Shown here piece by piece: positions 56,601 through 64,000 of a stretch of 64,000 nucleotides of DNA. The stretch is from Acanthaster planci (Eukaryota; Echinodermata; Asteroidea; Valvatida; Acanthasteridae), in contig NW_019091356.1 of assembly GCF_001949145.1 (NCBI RefSeq), positions 2,274,612-2,338,611 on the forward strand. Reading direction: 5' to 3'. Under the pieces are notes generated by a model that was not told the origin of the DNA, ran no database searches, and saw nothing but the letters and a program-made list of their open reading frames with translations. How positions within the stretch are numbered: position 1 is the stretch's first letter; each line of letters begins with the position of its first letter. The position numbers and the translations under genes were made by a program.

Positions 56601-56929
56601 GTTAGCTGCAACAAACTTTTTCTGCCGTTGTCATTCATTTTGCCAGGCGTTTTTATATTCGTCCGTCACTTAAAGGATATGAAGAAATTAAACCAGGCAA
56701 TGAAGCAACTTCACAAGAACTAGCCCCGCTGAACACCTCACGCACTGAACCCGTAACGGAAGCTTCTGCCATGATCGAAACGGAAACCAAGGGAAGTTTG
56801 TCCAAAGCGGCCAGTGAGGGCCGCGAGGGTGGTGCCACCGCCATGGACAGTGGAGAGACTATGGTAGGAGCAGGGAGCAAGACTGGGGACGTGAGCCCCG
56901 CAGTTGAAGCTAAACTCCACCCTGCATAA
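49991..56929 (+). CDS. Same small membrane protein, isoform with distal last exon (GYEEI tail)
   Basis: Exons 49991-50105, 51593-51677 and 56647-56929 give 160 aa. The acceptor at 56646 (tract TTCATTTTGCCAG) accepts the same phase-2 donor as the exon at 53459, so the two 3' exons are interchangeable. The first 67 residues, including the transmembrane helix, are shared. The alternative tail begins RFYIRPSLKGYEEIKPG and continues acidic, Ser/Thr/Ala-rich, to HPA. The GYEEI motif (77-81), about ten residues after the membrane, fits both the GYxxPhi lysosomal/endocytic signal and the YEEI Src-family SH2 ligand consensus; this is motif matching only. ATTAAA at 57227-57232 is a candidate poly(A) signal. 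A donor-like GTGAGG inside the proximal exon (about 53608) could splice to this exon in another frame, but that frame closes after 25 codons. Confidence 0.5.
50920..51291. mobile_element. Possible MITE with GGGTGGAACGTTTA-type ends
   Basis: A 27-bp word (AAGGATGGGACGTGTACACG then TTTAAAC) at 50920 recurs at 51211 with five or so changes. An inverted relative (GAGGGTGGGAATTTACGTTT) ends at 51291. The arrangement suggests one or two nested short elements in intron 1 of the small membrane-protein gene. Confidence 0.35.
52302..52493. mobile_element. MITE with about 40-bp terminal inverted repeats
   Basis: The left arm, CACTGGTGCTATACCTGGCG then ATTCGGGGCAAGC, pairs with the inverted right arm, CACTATTGCTATACCTCGTG then ATTCGGGGCAAGC. 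Similarity extends about 9 bp further out. The total is about 190 bp, without coding capacity, in intron 2 of the small membrane-protein gene. Confidence 0.75.
55749..55807. repeat. Perfect 19-bp-stem hairpin (TTAACCC... ends)
   Basis: TTAACCCTAACACTCCTCA (55749-55767) and its exact reverse complement (55789-55807) flank a 21-bp loop. The TTAA plus CCC termini resemble a minimal piggyBac-like MITE. It lies between the two alternative last exons of the small membrane-protein gene. Confidence 0.85.
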
Positions 56930-59900
56930 TGGACAAATTTCAAGTCTGCTCCTCTCATTCAGACGTTGCTAAGTTGCCATGACTTTCAGACATTGCCACG
57001 AGGAATGCTCACAGGATTTGCAAATGTTGGCATTGTCTGCATGAGACGGCAACACAGCTAGACAGTGGAGGTGACAGTCCTGGGTTGGTGAGAGTTGATG
57101 TACATATAAGTGGAAAGTCCTCCGGAGCAAGGCCGCATCTGAAGTTGGTCAGTTGTCTAAGACTTTGGCTTTCATTGGAGTGCTGTGTAGTTCCAAGATT
57201 GCATTTTGTCTTGCATTGAACAGTTTATTAAAATGCCCATTTTTATACCTACTTTTTTGACAGTTTGCTGAGAATTTTGAGACAAACATCAGCAGCCACT
57301 TGAAATCATAGTACATAGTTCAAACAGCTAAATTGACTTAAATCAATATCGTTTGCGAGGGAGCTGATTCTAACCCTGTCTGTCCAACCAATGGCAACGA
57401 TTTTTCCTAAACAGATGGTTTCCATTTCCTGTTTGTTATCCCTTTGTGTATGTGTCAGAAATGTCACATTGATTATTTACACATTGCCGTTGTTCGGCAC
57501 CACACGAGGATGAAAACTGATTGCATGCAATTGTTCGCAACATGAGTTACATTCTGAGTCTTGTTTTGGCTTTTTTTTCCCTTTTTTTTTTAACGTAAAG
57601 TAGATATTTGGCACTTTCGAGTAGTGTCCTGTTGCACAAGCATGAAATGAAGTGGAAGATGGATCTTGTTTGTCTCTGGACATTATCTGAAGTGGGCTTG
57701 ATTGAAGATGGGTTCAGTAGCAGAAGGGAGTATTAATTCTTGCCACCCTAACCCCCCCTCCCCGGGCACTTAAATACTAAAAANNNNNNNNNNNNNNNTT
57801 TCAAAATTTCATTTCCATTCTTTCTTCTAACGTGTTAAAAGCCCCCCCCCCCCCCGAAAGTAACCTTAACCTCCAGAAAAGCCATAAGAGGCAATACATT
57901 AATGAAGCAAAAATATTATTATTGCACAAAAACAAAGGATTCAGAGAAATGATAAGAGATTGGTCAGTCCCAAATCTGTAAGCTTGTTTTCGTGCATCCT
58001 TCAAATGTGCATGATGTCATCTTCTCTGTATAAGATGGGATGAAAGGATTGCAGTGAAAAACAAATTACAGAAAGATATACTTGCAGTTTTATAAAGATC
58101 TGTTGGCAATTGAATTCAACTCTTTTCTTTCAGCTCTCCAAAATTTATTAAATCCTTAATCCTATGTTTGTCAGTTGAAGTTGTGTAAAATGGTTTGTAA
58201 TAGTCATGTGATGCACTTCAAAAGTGGTGGTGAAATCGATGTTTAAATTAAAACAGGTGTAGTTTTTGACCCTGTGGGTCATGGAGGGGACATCTAAACA
58301 CCTCTCCTCAGAAAAATTTACTTGCTCATCTACTGAGACAGTTTATTGTCATTTTTTTGGAATGTTGACAAAGTTTCATTGTTTTTTAGTAGTGTTAGTC
58401 GGTGCTAAGCACGAGTCCAGGGCACATACATGTATATGAAGTATAGCAGCCTTGTGTGCTTTGCAACTATACACCTAGCTAACGATCATAGTATGAATGT
58501 CTTGAAAGGAGACAAGAAAGAAGATTTTTATGACTAGAATTCATGTAGGGAAGCTTTCTTGCAGCATTGTGGTAAAAGGAAAAAAAACTTCAAATTTTGG
58601 TTTTATGCACATTAAAATGTCCATATTTATGACTGCATGATGTCATCTATAGCTCTGTGTACATATATAGGTCACACTTTTCTGCATTTTTGGACTACGT
58701 TTCTCTTTTTACTCATTTATCGCATTAAGGATCTTGTTTGAACAATAGTAATGGCCAATATTTCTTCAAAACCTTGTCGAGGGGTAATTGCAAAGGACAA
58801 ATTTATTTTTGTACTTTTTTCTCGTGCTCTTGTGACAAGTAATGCTGTGTGTAACAACAGAGAATAGGGCCCTGTCAATGTATTGATGAAAGGATTTCCC
58901 AAGAATGGAAACAAATTCCCACCTTCTTGACACTTTTCATGAAAAGAAGTATTTAGATCTTGTTTTGTTTTGTAACATAGTAATATGTCTGAAAGAAGTT
59001 CAGCTGAACTGAACTCTAAGGAGGGGCGGAGAAGCCCCCCCCCCAATGCCATTTGTTTTGTCATTATGTTTTTAATTGAGAGTGCCGGTTCTTTGAAAAA
59101 AAGTAGCACTGTACTTCCTTTCTTTAGGATTATTTGTACAATTTGGGGAATAATTTGTAGAGAAAAAAATCCCAGTTGCACTGCATACGCCATCGGCAAT
59201 ATTGGTAAAAAGGTAAGGAATGCGTAGATGTAGAAATAGTTTTCATATATTAGACTGGTCGGTACTTGTCTTTATCATCATGGGCATCTGTTTAACTTGC
59301 AAGTTGAATCTGTTCTTTAAATAATTATTGTGTTATAAAAAAATGTGCAATATTCTTTCTTTGTGCATGTGCCGACGCTGAGCCGGGATCCAAGATACCT
59401 TTCCATTAAAAAAGAATGCGTGCACGTGAAGCTAAGAATGTTTGATGTCATGGGTGACCTTTTCTCATTCTTTTTGCCTCAGAGTTTTAAAAAGCTTAGC
59501 AGAATGTTTCTGTTGGAACGGGCTCCTCACTATCAATGTTTCCTGTGTGTTGTCTTGTTCCACTTTTCTCGTGTCCTTTTTATTCACCTGCCAAAAAAAT
59601 TAATAACAATAATAATGCAGGGGTGCGAGAATTCAGCTTTTTTAGCTGATTTCCGCTTTTTGGTTTATATGTTGACCTTGAATGTCAGCTTTTTTGTACA
59701 CCTGGTCTGGGCAAAAGTATTAGAACTTTTTACATTTCAGCTTTTTGGTAACTGTTTTTGGCTTTGATTTTAACAGGCCACTCACATCCCCGATAATGAT
59801 AATCAATTACCACTTCGGCAAACTGCTCTTTGCCCAATTACTGTTGTGCAGTTTTGACTCCAACTTCCCTTTTTGGTATTGTTTTTATGTAGACCCTCCC

Positions 59901-62900
59901 GTTGTGATTAGGATTGGACAACGAAAGTCATTTCTGATTCCCCCCCGGCAAATTTGCAATTTGTCGACTGTTTTGTGGCCTGTGAGGGCGCTGTTGAAGT
60001 AGTGGCCAACTAGATGCACCCGTACTGTCCCTGGAGTTTTCTAAATATCGGCTACGCCAGCGGTCGGCGCGGGCTACAGGTGCACGAATTTAGGCCCCTG
60101 AGTTAACGTCAGCCCAGTGGAGTTCAGCTTATTGCTATAGGAAGATCAATACGATTTCCAGCTTCAGGATACTTGCTACTGCGCCAGCAGTAAATATGTG
60201 AAACTCGTGGAACACCGAGACGAACCGGATTGAGCAAAGCCACGATTTTAAAAAGGGCTGATGGCCTTTCATTTGTTTCTGGGCCGTAACTGCCGCCCTT
60301 CTTGCCAAGTGTCGGCAAACGGGCGGCCGTGGCAACAACCCGATGCTGCCCGTAGTGATTTTCATTGGATCATACATGAGGCTTTACCAAAGTAGTTCTT
60401 ACTTCAGATCCTGACCCCTTTCAAAATAGCAGGCATAAGATACCCATTGAAATGAATGAACTAGGGCGACTGTATCCCTCAACTGTACAGAAAAAAAGAG
60501 CCTCAAAGTCTAATTCATTTTTTTAATTCATAGTTTTGTACGAAGTTCGCTTATTTAAATATGGTACACCTGACCAAGAAACATAAGGTGCTAAATCTTG
60601 TTGCCGTACTTACAAATAAAAGAAAATGTCGACTTTGTCTTCACTGTTGAGTAAAATTATGCCGATTCATTACTGTTGACTTGACTCGGCATAAAAAAAA
60701 TTGGCCCCATAAAAGGTTAGGTAGTCCCATATCAAGCTTGCCGTCTGTGTCATCGAAGTAGTTCATGGAACGAGAAACAAACAGGTGGAGAACTATATAA
60801 ACTAGAATCTACCCACAGACTGGAATAGCTCAAACTTGGCTGTTTTGCGGGTGTCCTTTTCGTGTGTATCTTGAACTTACGTCGAAACCATGATTCCGGA
60901 AGTAGCTCAAATAACTTCTCCCTATTTCTCACTGCATACTTCCAACCTGTGTTTCAGTCATGGCATTCATTCAATCTCATACACCCCCAAGCACCTATCA
61001 CGCCATTTCGTATACCGAATCAAATGTCTCCCGGGCCGAATGGTGTAAATTTGTGCCTGGCAGGAGTGGATGATGGGCATGACTCGAATTGCCAGTGAAA
61101 TATTGACCAGCCACACAAATTCGAAACTGAGCGGATGGGGTGTGGGTTGCTAGTCACCATACGAAACTGTAAAGGGTCAGTGTTCATGACACCGTAATGA
61201 TGGACATCTTGTGCAGTCTTTTGCCCCTTACATCAACACCCGACGTGTACTTTATCGTGTTGGGTGCAGGGCCGCTATCCGTGCTAGATAATATCTTTAG
61301 TCCAAAGGCCTACATGAACTTTGAAACTGTCGGCGCGTCGGGCCTGGTACGGGGATTTCCCCCAATAAATATATGTATACAACTGATTATTGATTGCGCA
61401 ACGGACAGTTATGGACGAGTTCTGTGTACGCATTAAAAAAAAAAAAGTAGTGAAGTCAGCAACGATAATGGTTTCGAGGCCAGCAGATGTGATCGGCAAA
61501 TCAAACTGTCTTTAAAATAACCCTTACAGCTTACTTCCCTCGTGTTTATATTGGTTCATCACATCTGCCTGTCCGTCGTCAGAGTGGATGGCTGAACTCC
61601 ACATAGGCCTAATAATTCGATTTTATTATTTCATGCCCATTTTTGGGGGGGTCATTACCGAAGTGTGACGAAGCCGGCACGTCACTATTAAAACCTAACA
61701 TAATAGGCCCCTCTATGAAGAGATTATGGGGACAGTCTTTGTTGGAATCGAGGGCCATTCGGTGGCAGCTAGCATCCTGCAGTGCAGACACCATGAGGCC
61801 GTCCTCGCCTTAAGGGCGCACTGCCCAATTCAAGGGGAATTCTTCAGCAGGATGAGGCGCTCAAAAAGTACCCGTACATTTTATTTGACAAAGAGGAGAA
61901 TTTGTGGCCCAAGAATTTGTGGGATTGTGGAAGAATGGCCTAGAATGAACTTTCTAGATTCAAGGGCTCCCATTCTACGGCAAAGCATAAACAAATGCTA
62001 CTGAAAAATTGTCCCAAGAGCCTAACAAGGTGGAGGGATGTCATTTGAAAAATGGCCGCAGACAGACTTGGGAACGTTCACTTTTTGGGAGGTGAGTTTT
62101 TTTTGGTGGATAATTTAAAATTTCATCGGTTAACCTACTAAAAATTGAAAATCAATTGAGAGCTGAATGACCCCAGAACACTTTGTTTTTTTGTTTGAGA
62201 GGCCTGTGAGGGACTTCGGTTGCCCGCACCGGGGCTGCAAACGTGGTCGATTTTACATTGTCTTCAATTGGGCTTCAGTTTCAGTGCACCCCTAGGGGGT
62301 TATTAATGGGTTGTCGACAGTCAAAGGTTAAGCAGACCCACCCATGCAGGCCACAGGTCACGAGCACATGCCTCATGGTTGTGCATAATGCGCGCTACAG
62401 TCCCCAAATGTTGTTGTCCCCAGCGGTAGGCCTGCATACCTGCAATTGTTTTAAAGGAGGAAACACTTTCCACATAAAACATGAATCCTTTTTAAAAATG
62501 TTCTCCGAAGTTCAATACAGTCGCAGTCTTACCTAAATGGGGTCAGGGAGAAATACATGTGGATAGAAGGGTCGGCATCCTTGTACATTTACCAAATGTT
62601 GATTTGTGACGAATTCAAATAAACTCGGTGAGGCAACATCACCTTAATTAAACTATTGGCTACTAATGGTTCTGTCAATAATCCAGAGCTACCAATATTT
62701 TAAATAGCAGTACATGCACTTTGGATTAATTTTTGGCCGATCAACAGGGTCACCCACATTGCATGCTCAATTTAGTGATATTGAAGTGCAGATTAGAGAT
62801 AACCGGGGAACAACACGGCGTGTTGGATGTATTCTATTTAAGGGTGGGAGCTCTGAACTTGAAGACCCTTACGTGACTGATTCACATAGCTCCGTGATCA

Positions 62901-63332
62901 CATGTTCGCGAGTAGCTCACAAGAACATGAGTCTACGGTGGCGAGGAGCAGGAAAATACACCCGCAGGGATAGGTGAAGCTACAGCCATTTACCCGATGA
63001 GCCCTTTGAAGAAGATAACCAAGTGTGGGTGTAGTTTATGGTCCAGTTTAGTTTGCGTAGGATTAACAGAGATTTCACCATACAGCAAGGAAACCAAGTT
63101 TAAATCCAGTGAAAAATTGTGTTTTGTCTCTGGATTCGTTGACGAGCTGCCGTCATCGACCTAGCTCTAGCCGGTTTGGGAGCCAACCATCGATTAAAAG
63201 CGACTTTGAAGTAGTGTAGGCTCACCTCGTTCATGCCGGCTGCATCACGTTTGTGAAGAAACAACCTGAAAGATCTAGTCGTAATATCTATTAGCACACA
63301 CGCATCCGCTTCCAAAAAAGACAGAGGCAGAC
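56930..63332. other. 3' UTR of the small membrane-protein gene and intergenic region
   Basis: It includes a 15-N gap (57784-57798), a 14-C run at about 57842-57855 and a T-rich stretch near 59630-59760 that gives a spurious 140-codon frame. I recognise no exon, RNA gene or intact transposon. Open frames at 61726-62004 and 62714-62977 have no similarity that I can name. Confidence 0.45.
57784..57798. other. Assembly gap (15 N)
   Basis: Short N run in a homopolymer-rich area. Confidence 1.
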
Positions 63333-64000
63333 ATGGCAGACAACACAATCTGCGTTTCTGCCCCTGCTGTGATCGAGGGTAGATGTTCGTGCCGCAGTTG
63401 CAACGTGAGCAACCCTGAGCCAAGATGGAAATTGCCGCCGCTGCTGCCCGATATTTCTGAGTACAGATGCATGCAATCGTATGGTATGTAAGACTCACTA
63501 ATTTTTTTCTCCAACATCCTTTGCATTCAGGGATGGTTTAATTAAACGCGTGGAGATTAAATAGTTGGTGGGTGGATGACAGTAGTAAATAGATGAAAGT
63601 TCAGCAGATATGAGATGTCTTGCTAGTAGGATGGATGCGTGAATGAGTGATGGATTTGGGCCAAGCGAGGGTCAAAATTCGTAGAGATGTATTCGGAATA
63701 CACAAGTCCTCTTTATCGGTTGGCCAGCGAGTTTGTTTTTCTTTTCGCTTTTTTAAATGTCAGGTAGAGTTATAGTTGTATTGCTAGTGAATTTGACAAT
63801 TATCCAGTTATTGCATCTTTGTATATTCCTTAATTCATGACACGCTTCTTTCTTATTCTTCCATAATCAGTATATAAAAACATTACTCCGTGCTGCGCAC
63901 CCATTCCCATTACCACGACCACCGGAGTACCAAAGAGGACGACACCTGTCAGTGTCACTAGCCCGTTGACCAACCAGACTGATCATGGGACCATCACCTC
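63333..64000 (+). CDS. Possible 5' part of an unrecognised Cys-rich, Thr/Pro-rich protein gene
   Basis: A candidate exon 63333-63483 starts with ATG in good context (GACATGG) and ends at donor GTATGT. A second exon begins at 63871 after CCATAATCAG and stays open to the window edge. The phases agree (1). The joined frame has a Cys-rich segment (RCSCRSCNVSN), then YKNITPCCAPIP and a Thr/Pro-rich stretch (TTTTGVPKRTTPVSVTS) with possible N-glycosylation sites NVS, NIT and NQT. That composition suggests a secreted or extracellular mucin-like region, yet no signal peptide is visible. Exon 1 may therefore begin further left: the frame is open upstream to an acceptor-like TATTAG at about 63294. No family recognised, and the minus strand is also open here, so this is tentative. 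Confidence 0.3.

Noticed and set aside
56653-56958. 101-codon minus-strand frame over the distal last exon
   Set aside because: Antisense shadow. The plus-strand frame has the splice acceptor, the correct phase and a sensible tail. The double openness does lower confidence in the exon somewhat.
59345-59767. 140-codon plus-strand frame rich in Phe/Leu
   Set aside because: A T-rich stretch with translations dominated by F and L, and no recognisable domain. Likely chance in intergenic or 3' UTR sequence.
61726-62004. 92-codon frame considered as a transposase or gene fragment
   Set aside because: No recognisable transposase motif, flanking inverted repeats or splice sites.
63100-63498. 132-codon minus-strand frame at the right edge
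   Set aside because: No family similarity or splice context. It overlaps the better-structured plus-strand candidate. Kept only as a caution.

Overview
This is a stretch of animal nuclear genome. It has spliced genes with GT/AG introns, low coding density, no operons, and many short inverted-repeat elements. Exon sequences match bilaterian families closely (BLOC1S6, LMAN1, SMAD4). The repeat texture (many ACATGTACATGT and TAGGCCTA words, a tRNA-headed SINE, numerous MITEs) together with an invertebrate-style extended SMAD4 linker suggests an invertebrate deuterostome, most likely an echinoderm. That placement is an inference. Two assembly gaps are present (14256-14772 and 57784-57798).

Layout: (1) 94-1800, plus strand, the last three coding exons of BLOC1S6/pallidin, whose 5' part lies off the left edge. 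(2) 5112-12970, plus strand, a complete 13-exon LMAN1/ERGIC-53 gene (527 aa) with signal peptide, L-type lectin domain, coiled coil, transmembrane segment and KKFY tail. (3) 43185-22416, minus strand, a complete 11-coding-exon SMAD4 gene (677 aa) with MH1, a long Pro/Gly/Gln-rich linker and MH2. It converges tail-to-tail with LMAN1 around 17 kb, and its introns occupy about 20 kb. (4) 49991-56929, plus strand, an unrecognised small single-pass membrane protein with two phase-compatible alternative last exons at 53459 and 56647. (5) 63333 to the right edge, plus strand, a weak candidate for the start of another gene with a Cys-rich exon and a Thr/Pro-rich exon.

The 43-50 kb interval between the divergent SMAD4 and small membrane-protein genes probably holds their 5' exons and promoters. 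It contains several CCAAT boxes, a 0.2 kb direct repeat pair, a hAT-like MITE with 8-bp flanking duplications, and other inverted-repeat elements. Further elements in SMAD4 introns include a piggyBac-like MITE flanked by TTAA, a perfect 23-bp-stem palindrome, a 53-bp-arm foldback, and two copies of a TA-flanked element.

The genes do not form a pathway: BLOC1S6 acts in endosome/lysosome-related organelle biogenesis, LMAN1 in ER-to-Golgi cargo export, and SMAD4 in TGF-beta/BMP transcription. The main unexplained items are the novel membrane protein, whose alternative exon switches a GYEEI cytoplasmic motif on or off, the expanded SMAD4 linker, and several strong hairpin-forming sequences.
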